64,000 nucleotides of DNA, from positions 74,697,182-74,761,181 of the forward strand of contig OZ024826.1 in NCBI GenBank assembly GCA_964016985.1, read 5' to 3'. This document shows positions 12,156 to 22,480 of the stretch, piece by piece. A program made the position numbers and the translations under genes. The stretch's first letter is position 1. Each line of letters begins with the position of its first letter. The stretch is from Anodontia alba. Its lineage: Eukaryota > Mollusca > Bivalvia > Lucinida > Lucinidae. The notes beneath the pieces were generated by a model that was not told where the DNA came from, did no database searches, and saw nothing but the letters and a program-made list of their open reading frames with translations.

Positions 12156-12452
12156 TTTGTTCGTTTGTGTTGAGGTTTTACAGCCCAGTCAATTCAATGG
12201 AGTCATGTCGAGCGTGGTCAGTTTACCTAACCACAGGTTTACTGGGCAAGCTTAGTCCGCTAAGTGGTTAACCAGTATTGTGCACATTCTTTCGCCAGAA
12301 ACTGACAACTGCCCTTCTTGAATCAGCGGAAGGGAGAGAATGACCGTAGAAAATATTTCACTATCAATCTCCACGAAAGAATGTTGCTGACCTCGGCAGG
12401 GGTTGAACCCGCGACCTCCGGCGCATCCAACTAAGCCACCGAGCCGGTAGGT
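12156..12452 (-). mobile_element. SINE family A inserted in the retrotransposon
   Basis: On the minus strand it reads from the tRNA-like head (ccggctcggtggcttagttg, B box cgcgggttcaacccc) to a tail ending cctcaacacaaacg. Direct repeats aaggctgtgtact (12143-12155) and aaggctaggtact (12453-12465) flank it, 13 bp with one or two mismatches. The uninterrupted copy of the host element at 27765-29611 preserves the empty site. Confidence 0.85.
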
Positions 12453-13524
12453 AAGGCTAGGTACTAGCTTCAACACTGTTCAGCCTGATGTTTTCTGCCA
12501 TGCTCACACATTCTTTCCAGGATGGTGACTATGGTATACCTGTTATGTATTGCTTTGATGGGAAGCTTTTTTAACCTAAGACGGTTGCAAGCTAAATCCA
12601 AGGTCAGACAGAGGTGCTAGATGAGTTCCTTTTTGCTGATGACATGGCGGCTAAGGGTGTCCCTACAGAAAAGATGCAAAAAGGTGTGGATCAAGTATTT
12701 GATTTATGTGACAGCTATGATCTCACAATCAGCATCAAGAAGACTGAGGTGGTATATCAGTCAGCACCTGGAAAGCCTTACAAGGAGTCTACTGTCACAG
12801 TGAAAGGTCAATAATTGCATGTGGTAGACAAGTTAACCTACCTTGGAAGCACATTGTCTAGAGTTGTGCACATTGATGATGAAGTCAATGCTAGGATTGC
12901 CAGAACTAGTGCAGCATTTGGCCAACTGCGTGGAAGTATTTGGGATCGAAGTAGAATCAGACTTGACACAAAGCTGAACGTCTACAGATCTGTGTCAACA
13001 CTGTTGTACGCATGTGAAACTTGGACAGTTAACCAACAGCATGCCAAAAGACTGAACCACTTTCATACAAGCTGTCTTAGAAAACTTCTAAAGATAAAGT
13101 AGCAAGGCAGGATTACAGACACAGAGGTCTTGTAAAGGGCAAGGATGCAGAGTGTACACTCTTCTGAAATTGGCACAATTAAGATGGACAGGCCATGTTA
13201 CCAGAATGCCTGATGAACGTTTGTCAAAGGAAATCATCTATGGAGAACTACGAGTTGGAAAACGCTCCTATGGTGGTCAGAAGAAGCGGTACAAGGTTAC
13301 CCTCAAAGCCTTCCTTATAGACTTTAACATACCAACAGAGTCGTGGGAACAGATTGCACATGATCGAGCAAAGTGGCGAGGCCTCATAAGAAGGGGTGCT
13401 GATGAGCACAAAGCAAAAAGAACTAATGAAGCCGAGCAGGAACATGCTCAGCGAAAAGTCAGTGCTAAGGCATCACCAACAGAGCTTTCTTCCTCAGACC
13501 TCTCTTGGTCTATCTGCAATATGC

Positions 13525-13803
13525 CATCATGAAAACATGCCTATATAATTTTGACCCCCTTAAACCCCACTTCCATATAGTAAAACTGGGGTTTACAGGG
13601 GTATATATTATTTTCTTATTTCTGCTCAAAAGCATAGATTGTGGGTACTCGTCAGAACCGCCTCGCCGAGGCGGTTCTAACGAGTACCCACAATCTATGT
13701 TTTGAGCAGACATATGAAAAATATCAGAATTTTTGTATCTGAAAATTTTCAGTTTTTGGAGGTGAAAGTGTCTATATACTTGAATAGGCGTGTTTTCGTA
13801 ATG
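13525..13803. mobile_element. MITE family F1, copy 4
   Basis: Termini are catcatgaaaacatgcctat and aggcgtgttttcgtaatg. It contains the best preserved internal palindrome: about 100 bases centred on cgccgaggcgg, with arms extending through gtgggtactcg out to tttctgctcaaaa / ttttgagcaga. It interrupts the 3' region of the decayed retrotransposon. Confidence 0.8.
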
Positions 13804-14041
13804 AGTTTAGAGCTAATATTGGCCTCATCAGCATTCTTAGATCACACAAACAATAACACTTCACGCATTTGATTAGGGTTGGCCATTGTCAGTAATGACA
13901 GATGAACGACATATATAGCATTAAGAAAGTAGAGCTAGAACTGGTCAATCCTAGTCAGTATAATGTGATTGGGTGGAATATCATGTCATGTGTCTATGGC
14001 ATGATGTTTCAGTAAGGTAGCAGTCTAAAAGTGAGTACTAA

Positions 14042-14122
14042 GCTCCCTGCCACATCCAGACACTGTTGTGATGGTTGAAATATTGTTGAAAGCGACGTAA
14101 AACCCAAATAAAACAAACAAAT
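14042..14122 (+). mobile_element. SINE family B, 3' fragment
   Basis: Only the tail is recognisable: ccagacactgttgtgatggt, then ttgttgaaagcgacgtaaaa, then an AAAC-type A-rich end. It is 5'-truncated. Confidence 0.4.
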
Positions 14123-14888
14123 TTGTCCGCTGTCACATTACCCAAACTGACCAGCGGCCGACGGTCTGGCAATTCGTGCCTGATTTTGGCTTTTTTTTCC
14201 CTCGTCGGCCGATCATCTTTTGATAACTGGCCAGTTATAAAATTTCTTTGGTGGGCCGATGATTTTGGGAGTTTGGTGATCGGTACAGCATTGGGTGACT
14301 ATCTGTCAGTCATCGAGTGACAGTCGACTGACAGCCGGCTGATTTCTCGTGCATCAGGGGCACCCCAAAATCGGTTGACAGATGGTCGAACATCGGGTGA
14401 AATCCAAACGATAGTCGCCAGACTGGCCGAAGACCTTTGATTCATCATTGAGTGATAGTCGTCTGCCTCCACCGATCACCGATCTGCCGTCTTGCACCTG
14501 ACAGGCGCCCGATGCTCGCCCATCCGACAGACGCTACTGTGCCACGTTCACTACTATAAAAGCATCTGGCTGCACTACGCCCACCATATTTTGAGACACG
14601 GCGTTTGCAGGAATGCAAGCATGGTTGCAACAACTCCACATCCAAAACCTGCGCGTGAGGCTCCGGATGGTGCGTCAACGGCACGACATGCTGTTTCTCG
14701 CCCCGATACTTGCTGAAGAGGAATAGGCCATTAGGCAAACCAGTGGATGCGTCCATCCTCGGCCTCCTGCTTCTGCAGGTGGTGGCGCTGCAGTCTTTTT
14801 ACTTGCATTTTCCTTTGGGTCAGGCTGTCTTCCTGGCGTCCTTTAAAGCAGTAGTTCCTGGGCCTCTCTAGCGGCAACATTCACCTTT

Positions 14889-16197
14889 TGAACTCACCTT
14901 AGCCAAGGCTCAGGATGAGCTATTGTGATCACTTGCCGTCCGTTGTCCATATCTTTGAACGTCTTCTCCTCTAAAGCCCCTGTGCCTATTTTCTTCAAAC
15001 TTAATGTGGAGCCTTCTGTTAAAGAGGGATTGAAATTTTGTATATATGGTCATTAATCAAGATAGCCACCATGCCCAGAGATGGTCAAAACACTTAAAAA
15101 TCTTCTTCTGTAGGATCAAGAATGCTTTGGGGCAGAATCTTGGTATTTAGCATCGAGGGTTCAAGGTCTACCAAGTTTGTTCAAATGATAACCCTAGGTT
15201 GACTGACTTTTTATGGCAAGGTCAAATTTGCTTACCCATGCATTTGTATGAGGAAAATATTGAAAAGTTTTCCCAAAATGTATTGAAGACTAATGGCTGA
15301 AACTTACAATGAGTGACTAAAGTAGTAAATCATTTTAGTTATAATCAAAATTTTGTCCCTAGGGGTTATCTGCCCTTACCCCTAGGCTTTATACATGTAT
15401 GAAATTTGTGTAATTTTTAAGTGTCTTCCCTGAAACTGCTTGAGCAATTTTCATTAGATTTCACATGGGAGCTTCTGTCGAAAGGGTATTGCCAATTTGT
15501 TCAAATGGTTCCTCGCCATTGAACAAGATGGTCACCATGCCCATATATGGTAAAAAAAAAAAATCTTCTTTTCCAGAACTGAGAAAGCTTTGAATCTTTG
15601 AATATAGCATCGAGCACTCAAAGTCTACCAAGTTTGTTCAAATGAACTGAGAAAGCTTTGGGGCTGAATCTTTGAATATAGCATCGAGCACTCAAAGTCT
15701 ACCAAGTTTGTTCAAATGATGACCATTAGTTGACCTTTGACCTTTTTATGGCAAGGTCAAATGTGCGTCCCCATGCATTTGTATGGGGAAAATTTTGAAA
15801 AGTCATTTTCTCAAAATGTATTAAAGACTAACGGCTGAAACTTGCAATGTGTGATTAAAGTAGTAATACATTTTACTTATAATCCCTTAAGGGTTATCTG
15901 CCCTAGTGTAAAATTGTGTAGTTGTGCTATGCCCATATATGGTAAAAACTTAAAACTCGTCTTCTCCAGCACCAAGAAAGCTTTGAGGCTGAATCTTGGT
16001 ATACAACATTGGGGGACTCAAGGTCTACCACGTTTGTTAAAATGATGAGACTAGGATGACCTTTGACCTTTTTATGGTATGGTCAAATCTGTGTCCCAGT
16101 TGCTGTGGCAATACTGGAAGAATTTTGCATGGCATTTGCAAATATGCAATAGCTGTTTTTATCAGGTGAGCGAATTGTGTTCCATGAGCCTCTTGTT
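14889..16197 (+). mobile_element. Helitron-like element (family H2)
   Basis: The 5' end gaactcaccttagccaaggc, with ggctcaggatgagc, mirrors the 5' end of the H2 copy at 47222. The 3' end is atcaggtgagcg ... tccatgagcctcttgtt. The body contains repeated segments around tctaccaagtttgttcaaat and ggtcaaatgtgcgtccccat. It is inserted in the GATCGGCC-rich element. No coding capacity. Confidence 0.55.
15573..15720. repeat. Local tandem duplication inside the H2 element
   Basis: The stretch gctttgaatctttgaatata ... ttgttcaaatga is repeated head to tail about 76 bp apart, with near-perfect identity. It is younger than the flanking degenerate units. Confidence 0.7.
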
Positions 16198-16499
16198 CTT
16201 TACCCCAGCCCGCTTCTTCTGCGACTTCTGCATGTTTTTGTAGACAGTCTACACTCGCGGGCATGTCGCCTGATCATCGCCTGACTCATATTTTGTCACC
16301 AGATAGAGGAAGACCATCTGTGCTGATCGGCCGATGATCGGTGGAGGTCGACAAAAACGATAACTCTGTCGTCACCGAAGGCTATCGGTAAGGTATATTT
16401 TTAATGTGACAACCCCAGTCGGCCGATCAAAAGATTGCTAACGGCCGATCAACTTCAAAGTATCTGGTCGGCCGATCATCGGTATTAATATGACATAGG

Positions 16500-16808
16500 C
16501 ATGACCGTGGATTTTGTTTGTGGGTGTTTGGGTGGTGCGATGATGTCATGTATCTTTTGTCACCGGGGCGTCCAGCTGATATTTGCTTATAGTTGGGCAA
16601 GGCCTGCTATCCTTGTTGCAGGTAAGGGTAGGGAGGTGATGTTTTTTATTTCTTCTGTTTCTTCACTTTCATTCCTGTTCCTCTTTCTTCCCTGTCCCTC
16701 TCTTTCATCTCTTCTGCTGTCTCTTCTGTCTCTTTTCTCCCTTTCTCTGGGAGACGACACAAAATGACCTACAAGGGTTGACGTGTCGTTAAACCCCAAC
16801 TCAATCAA
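16500..16808 (+). mobile_element. SINE-like repeat, family C, copy 1
   Basis: About 300 bp are shared with 17146-17413. Both contain gtcaccggggcgtccagctg, a pyrimidine-rich middle, ctctgggagacgacacaaaa and the end gacgtgtcgttaaaccccaa followed by a short simple tail. A 48-bp inverted piece of the same end is at 38262-38309. The 5' head type is not resolved. The open frame at 16501-16767 is from the pyrimidine tract. Confidence 0.55.
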
Positions 16809-17145
16809 TGTACTTGGGGCACTTTGATCTGAAGTGTGAGTGGTAAAAGCTCGACAAAGCAGAAGAGCAGAGGCATCTGAAGAAGTCAGGGGTTAAAAAA
16901 GAAATCAAAGCACTGAGAGCATTGATGGGTCGATTGTCTGAGTGTAGGCTGGGAAAATGGTCCTGCACGGGGACTAAAAACTTCCATTTAACCCTTAACT
17001 GCCTGTAATTTAAACAAAAATTCTGCGGCGTCTGATCTGGGTCTGCACTGTTTGCCAATGTCCCAGTCCAGGTTTTACAGATAACCTATCAACCGCACTC
17101 TAACATCACAGCGACGAGAATAGCACGGCTATAAGTAGCCGTTGG

Positions 17146-17413
17146 GGTGGCTGGGTGTGGTGAAGGTGTCGGGTATCTTACGTCACCGGGGCATCCAGCT
17201 GATATTGGCTTCTTGTTTTGCAAGGCCTGCTATCCTTGTTTCAGGTTAGGGTAGAGGGGAAATGTTTTTATTTCTTCTGTTTTTTCACTTTCATTCCTGG
17301 TCCGCTGTTTCCCTGTCCCCCTCTTTCATCTCCTCTACTATCTCTTCTATCCCTTTCTCTGGGAGACGACACAAAATGATCCACAAGGGTTGGCGTGTCG
17401 TTAAACCCCAACA
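17146..17413 (+). mobile_element. SINE-like repeat, family C, copy 2
   Basis: Same family as 16500-16808, with an atc-rich tail. It splits another repeat: the left part ends ggctataagtagccgtt and the right part resumes acctggatttcgtctaacgc. The uninterrupted form is at 31735-31800 (ggctataaataaccgttacc), which shows the empty site. Confidence 0.6.
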
Positions 17414-17628
17414 CATCATCATCATACTTAAATGTTACCTGGATTTCGTCTAACGCGCGGTTTGATTACATTGGTAAGTGATAATCGTTTGGACAACTAT
17501 AACTCGGTGAATGTTTACTGTCGTATCAAAGGTTGTACGAGTTCATCCAAAAGCATGACTAAAAATAATATCTCGTGCATTTACGTTCGGCGATAGCGCC
17601 ATATATCCATAATATTCTGTAACAGCGG

Positions 17629-17696
17629 ACGCCGTGGTGCAGTGGATAATCGCTAGAGTATGACTGCCTTTAGTAAATTGTCGTATTTGCATCTCG

Positions 17697-17700
<4 letters not shown>
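17629..17700 (+). repeat. Possible tRNA-like SINE head remnant
   Basis: The stretch gacgccgtggtgcagtggat looks like a tRNA A box. The B box is not convincing. It is followed directly by the CT microsatellite. Confidence 0.25.

Positions 17701-17761
<61 letters not shown>
17697..17761. repeat. (CT)n microsatellite
   Basis: About 64 bases of uninterrupted CT dinucleotide repeat. Confidence 0.98.
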
Positions 17762-17763
<2 letters not shown>

Positions 17764-17819
17764 TAGTTTACTTTGGAATTTTTATATGAATTGAGGCTTA
17801 AACATTATTCATTTTTTTT

Positions 17820-19700
17820 TTTGTGAAAAAAAACAAAAACAAAAAAAAAAACAACAACAGCTAAATGGGCCTTATTGCATCTGCTGTTCATACACTCATA
17901 CACAATTATAAAGCACGCTGGCTTATTGGCTCTTACTGTATATACTCGAAGTCTGAACAGTGTGGACCCAGAGTAGAACGCGGAATGATTAGAGTGGTTA
18001 CTGAATGTCTCTCATCTGGCAATTTTAGATGAATAAACAGGTAGATGAATGACCTTAATGATTTTTTGGGGCAAACATGGTAAGGTGTCAGAATGTTTTG
18101 GGTAAACATGGTATTTTTTCTTTCTTCTTTCTTTATATATATTTGCAATAAACAGCAAGGTATTACGTAGATATATCAACACTTTATCATCATTCAGTCT
18201 GATCAGGACCGTTGTCCGCTTAAATTGACGGATACCATAGAATACATGAATAGACAGGAGCAATCCAGAGAAGATCCAGATGAGACTGTGCGGATGCACA
18301 GGTTGAGCTTGACCTTTGCTATTCGAATGCAACAAGAGCTCATTACACTCATTAAAGACTTTTTTGTATTAACCTTAGCATGCTGGGTAAGCATTTCCGC
18401 AGACAACATTTTGAAATATTTTCCCCAGAAAATAGAATTTGCTATTTCAACATTTCATGCAAACTGTCTGCTCGATTGAATCCTATTTTCTGAGGAAAAA
18501 AAAAAAAAAGTAATGTAACATCAATTTGTCGACTGCTGAATCTGCCCATAGCGTAGTGAGTGTTAAAAACAGCTTAAGAATTTTCACATCGCAGTGATTT
18601 AGATGAAAAAAGAAAGGAAAAATAAAATAATAATAAAAAAAAAAAAAAAAACACGCACAAAGGTAAGATATTATTTATTATGAGTAAAAAAAATAGACTG
18701 TTAGAAGGATCGAACCTCCGACCGTCGACTTAGTGTTTTACTTCAAGGACAACGAACTTACCGTTGGCAATATGATCCAATACGCTTGTACACGGTCAGG
18801 AAACTTCATAATCGGAGCCAGTTTTTAGTGGGCTTCGATAAGCAAATGTTGTGTGCGTCTTCTGGAGCACGTGTGGCTCTGAATATAGCGGCTGAAAAGA
18901 AAGTAAACAAAAGAGGAAGGTAAGTCACTCGTCGAAAGAATCTGGTTTTGTGGGGAAGTTTTTCTCAAAAAGGAGAATTACATGCTGCTCTGAAGTCTTA
19001 TAACAGTTTTCTCACCTAATAGATACTTTGTAAATGTGTACGATCTCGTCTGAATTATTTGTGGCGTGGGTTGATCGATGCTGAATAAACTGATCGTCGA
19101 AGGTTCAGCGACGCTATTCCCGGTTATTTTTTCATAAAATGCATATGCGCCTGGACTGTTTGGCATTTTTTATGTGTGAAATGATTGTTTGACCTGTCTC
19201 ACTTACCGAAAAATAAAAATTGACAACAAACTAATGGAAATGGAGGGCAAATATACAATGGCTCCGATGGTGTAGGGCGGCTCTGAATATATCGGTTGGC
19301 CTTGATAGCTGAGGGCTAATTTTTGCAGAACTATTATTATTAAAAGACAGCCTCTGTCCAGTTGCGAGTATTGAAGCCTTGCAGCAACTTTTGTCTCTTC
19401 TGATCTTTGGACATCTATTCTGTGCTGTAACAGTTGAATTTTGCTCTAAAATGTCTTGACGGGGACGTACAACCTTAACAAAACAAGCACAGAAACTGAT
19501 AAACTCCGCTGTAGATTTGGGAAACCAGTCAGCCGCATGCGAATTCTTCTGCATAGTATGTGAGAGATTCACGATACCTATAGTACGTGCTTAAGCTTCG
19601 CCACCTGCTTCGCAGGTCCCTTAAGCTCGTTATTATTCATACAATGAACAAGCAATCCAGTCGTACGGTAAAACCTTCATGTGATACAAGGGAACAGTAA
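17820..19700. other. Intergenic stretch, no gene recognised
   Basis: It contains A-rich runs, one degenerate foldback (about 18405-18505, ccccagaaaatagaattt paired with tcctattttctgagg) and short open frames without recognisable domains. A B-box-like gaaggatcgaacctccgacc at 18706 has no supporting tRNA fold. I see no exon with good splice sites. Confidence 0.5.
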
Positions 19701-19707
19701 TCTGAAA

Positions 19708-22178
19708 AACAAGAGGACCATGATGGTGCTATATCGCTCACCTGAGCAAACTGCTTTGCAAACTTACTGTTGAAGTTTCAGCCAAGTTCACTGCTCTAAG
19801 ATTTTTGTATAAATTTTATAGCCCTACTCCCGAGCGGCTATGTTTTTTTCATGCATCATGACTGCTGGAACTGAATCTTGAAAGAAGGTCACCAAAGGAA
19901 CAATTCTGTCAAGTTATATTGAAATTGGTCCAGTGGTTTCTGACAAAAAGATTTTTGAAGTGTTTTATATAGCTATATAGGGAAAATAAGCCCCACCCCC
20001 TAACGGCCATATTTTTTGACGAATCATGACAGCTTGAATAAACTTGGTAGAGTGTCACCAAAGGAACATTCCTGCAAGTTACACTGAAATCGGTTCAGTG
20101 GTTTCTGACAAGAAGATTTCTAAAGTTTTCTATTTAGATATATAGGGAAAATAAGCCCCACCACTAGCAGTCATGTTTTTTGCCGAATCATGATTGCTTG
20201 AACAATCTTGGCACAGGGTCACCAAAGCAACATTCCTGCCAAGTAATATTGAAATCGGTCAGGTGGTTTCTGAAAAGAAGAATTTTAAAATTTTCTATAC
20301 AGATATATACGGAAAATAAGCCCCGCCCCCTGGCGGCCATGTTTTTTGACGTATCATGCCAGCTTGAACAATCTTGGTACAGGGTCACCAAAGCAACATT
20401 CCTGCCAAGTTACAATGAACTCGACCCAACGGTTTCTTACGAGAAGATTTTTAAGGTTTTCTATATAGATATATAGGGAAAATATGCCCCGCCCCCTAGC
20501 GGCCATGTTTTTTGACGAATCATGCCAGCTTGAACAATCTTGGTAGCGGGTCATCAAAGAAACATTCCTGCTAAGTTATATTGAAATTGGTCCATTGGTT
20601 TCTGACAAGAAAATTTTTAAACTTTTCTATATAGATATATAGGGAAAAATAAGCACCACCCCTTGGCGGCCATGTTTTTTGATGAATCATGATAACTTAA
20701 ACAATCTTGGTAGAGGGTCAACAAGGAAACATTTCTGTCAAGTTATAATGAAATCAGTCCAGTGGTTTCTGACGAAGATTTTTAAAGTTTTCTATTTAGA
20801 TACATAGGGAAAATAAGCCCCGCCCCCTGGCGGCCATGTTTTTTTACGAATCCAAATGGCTTGAACAATCTTGGTAGAGGATCACCAAAGAAACATTTCT
20901 GCAAAATTATATTGAAATTGGTCCATTGGTTTCTGACAAGAAGATTTTTAAAGTTTTCTATATAGATATATAGGAGAAATAAGCCCCACCCCCTGGCGGC
21001 CATGTTTTTTGACGAATCCAAATGGCTTGAACAATCTTGGTAGAGGATCAACAAAGGAACATTTCTGCAAAATTATATTGTAATCAGTCAAGTGGTTTCT
21101 GACAAGAAGATTTTTAAAGTTTTCTATATAGATATATAGGGAAAATAAGCCCCGCCCCCTGGCGGCCATGTTGTTTGACGAATCCAAATGGCTTGAATAA
21201 TCTTGGTAGAGGATTACCAAAAGAACATTTCTGCGAAATTATATTGAAATCGGTCCAGTGGTTTCTGACAAGAAGATTTTTAAAGTTTTCTATATAGATA
21301 CATAGGGAAAATAAGCCCCGCCCCCTGGCGGCCATGTTATTTGACGAATCCAAATGGCTTGAACAATCTTGGTAGAGGATCACAAAAGGAACATTTCTGC
21401 AAAATTATATTGAAATCGGTCGAGTGGTTTCTGACGAGAAGATTTTTAAAGTTTTCTATATAGATATATAGGGAAAATAAGCCCCGCCCCCTGGCGGCCA
21501 TGTTTTTTGACAAATCCAAGTGGCTTGAACAATCTTGGTAGAAGATCATCAAAGAAACAGTCCTGCAAAATTATACTGAAATCGGTCCAGTGGTTTCTGA
21601 CAAGAAGATTTTTCAATTTTTGTATATAGATATATAGGGAAAATAAGCCCCGCCCCCTGGCGGCCATGTTTTTTGACGAATCCAAATGGCTTGAACAATC
21701 TTGGTAGAGGATCACCAAAGGAACATTACTGCAAAATTATATTGAAATCGGTCCATTGGATTCTGACAAGAAGATTTTTAAAGTTTTCTATATTGATATA
21801 TAGGGAAAATAAGCCCCGCCCCCTGGCGGCCATGTTTTTTTATGAATCCAAATGGCTTGAACAATCTTGGTAGAGGATCACCAAAGGAACATTTCTGCAA
21901 AATTATATTGAAATCGGTCCAGTGGTTTCTGACAAGAAGATTTTTTTAAGTTTTTAGTTAAAAAATCTATTTTTAGCCCCTGTGACCTAGATATGCAATG
22001 GACCGGAACCATTTGAACAACTTTGAAAGAGGACCAACCAAGGATCATTCCTGTGAAGTTTGGTCAAAATCCATTCACTGGTTCAGGAGGAGATGTTGTT
22101 TAAAGATTGTGAACGGACGGACGGACGGACGGACAGACGGACGACGACGACGGACGGTGAGTGATCACAATACCTCAC

Positions 22179-22206
<28 letters not shown>
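19708..22206 (-). mobile_element. Helitron-like element (family H2) with a 166-bp central array
   Basis: Read on the minus strand, the 5' end is agctcacctgagccgaaggc (22206) and the 3' end is ctcaggtgagcgatatagca, a hairpin on ccatcatgg, then tcctcttgtt (19708). The terminal motifs gctcacctgag / ctcaggtgagc are inverted to each other. The interior is the 166-bp array followed by a gacg-rich microsatellite at 22113-22156. This is the most complete H2 copy in the window. Confidence 0.65.
19826..21975. repeat. 166-bp tandem array, about 12 good copies
   Basis: The landmark gggaaaataagcccc recurs near 19980, 20146, 20312, 20477, 20642, 20808, 20974, 21140, 21308, 21473, 21639 and 21804, at intervals of 165-168 bp. 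Each unit also has ccctggcggccatgtttttt, cttgaacaatcttggtagag and ggtttctgacaagaagattt. Because 166 is not a multiple of three, each minus-strand open frame spans only one and a half units and shifts phase. These frames are not genes. Confidence 0.95.
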
Positions 22207-22209
<3 letters not shown>

Positions 22210-22240
22210 AGAAAATAAAAGATAGATGCATAACTGTTTA

Positions 22241-22480
22241 TTATGTCCCCTACCAAAGGTGAGTGGCGCATATTGTTTTTGCTTAGAATCCCGTTGGCGT
22301 CGGCATGACACTTGTTTGCCCAATAGCTTGTGAACAAATGGTTGGGTTCTTGGCAAATTTTCGTGGATATATAATTGGGACGTATCAAAGAACTGGACAG
22401 ATTTTGGTGACCTTGACTTAATTTTCATGGTCACAGCAGTAGAACATTGAAAATTCAGCGGTGGGTGGGCGGGAGGCTGG
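22241..22480 (+). repeat. Fragment of another Helitron-like or mollusc repeat
   Basis: It begins tatgtcccctaccaaaggtg and ends near gctggggacatctttatctc, so a gtcccc / ggggac pair is inverted at the two ends. This resembles the H1/H2 layout but without a visible 3' hairpin. Low support. Confidence 0.3.

Larger units (their letters stand above)
12001..13912 (+). pseudogene. Non-LTR retrotransposon copy, decayed reverse transcriptase 3' part
   Basis: The plus strand encodes fragments matching the copy at 27765-29611: VQNDGEFSDPFPVTNGVKQG, then FLFADD (the RT active-site box), SIKKTEVVYQ, LTYLGSTLS, YACETWTVNQ and LRWTGHVTRMPDERL. The frames are broken by several indels. The copy is interrupted by a SINE (12156-12452) and an F1 MITE (13525-13803); its 3' flank resumes at about 13838-13912 (atttgattagggttggccat). 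It is 5'-truncated, with homology starting around 12030. The clade is not certain; RTE/Jockey-like. Confidence 0.8.
14130..16495. mobile_element. GATCGGCC-rich DNA element, interrupted
   Basis: Two blocks (14130-14888 and 16198-16495) share a dense scatter of gatcggccgatc-type motifs found nowhere else in the window. They are separated by an H2 Helitron-like element. Outer ends tgtcacattaccc and (inverse) tgtcatattaata resemble imperfect terminal inverted repeats. The higher-GC part at 14490-14800 has short open frames on both strands, but no domain is recognised. The superfamily is unknown. Confidence 0.35.

Noticed and set aside
14445..14756. 103-residue minus-strand open frame in higher-GC DNA
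   Set aside because: No recognisable domain; the opposite strand is also open, as expected from GC-rich repeat DNA. Kept only as part of the GATCGGCC element.
18690..18780. B-box-like sequence gaaggatcgaacctccg
   Set aside because: No matching A box at the right distance and no cloverleaf; probably an old SINE relic or chance.
20180..21720. Ladder of similar 65-90 residue minus-strand open frames
   Set aside because: They are phase-shifted readings of the 166-bp array. The unit length is not a multiple of three and every frame ends within two units.
19826..21975. Regularly spaced repeats reminiscent of a CRISPR array
   Set aside because: Units are 166 bp with no unique spacers; the whole unit repeats. 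The genome is eukaryotic.
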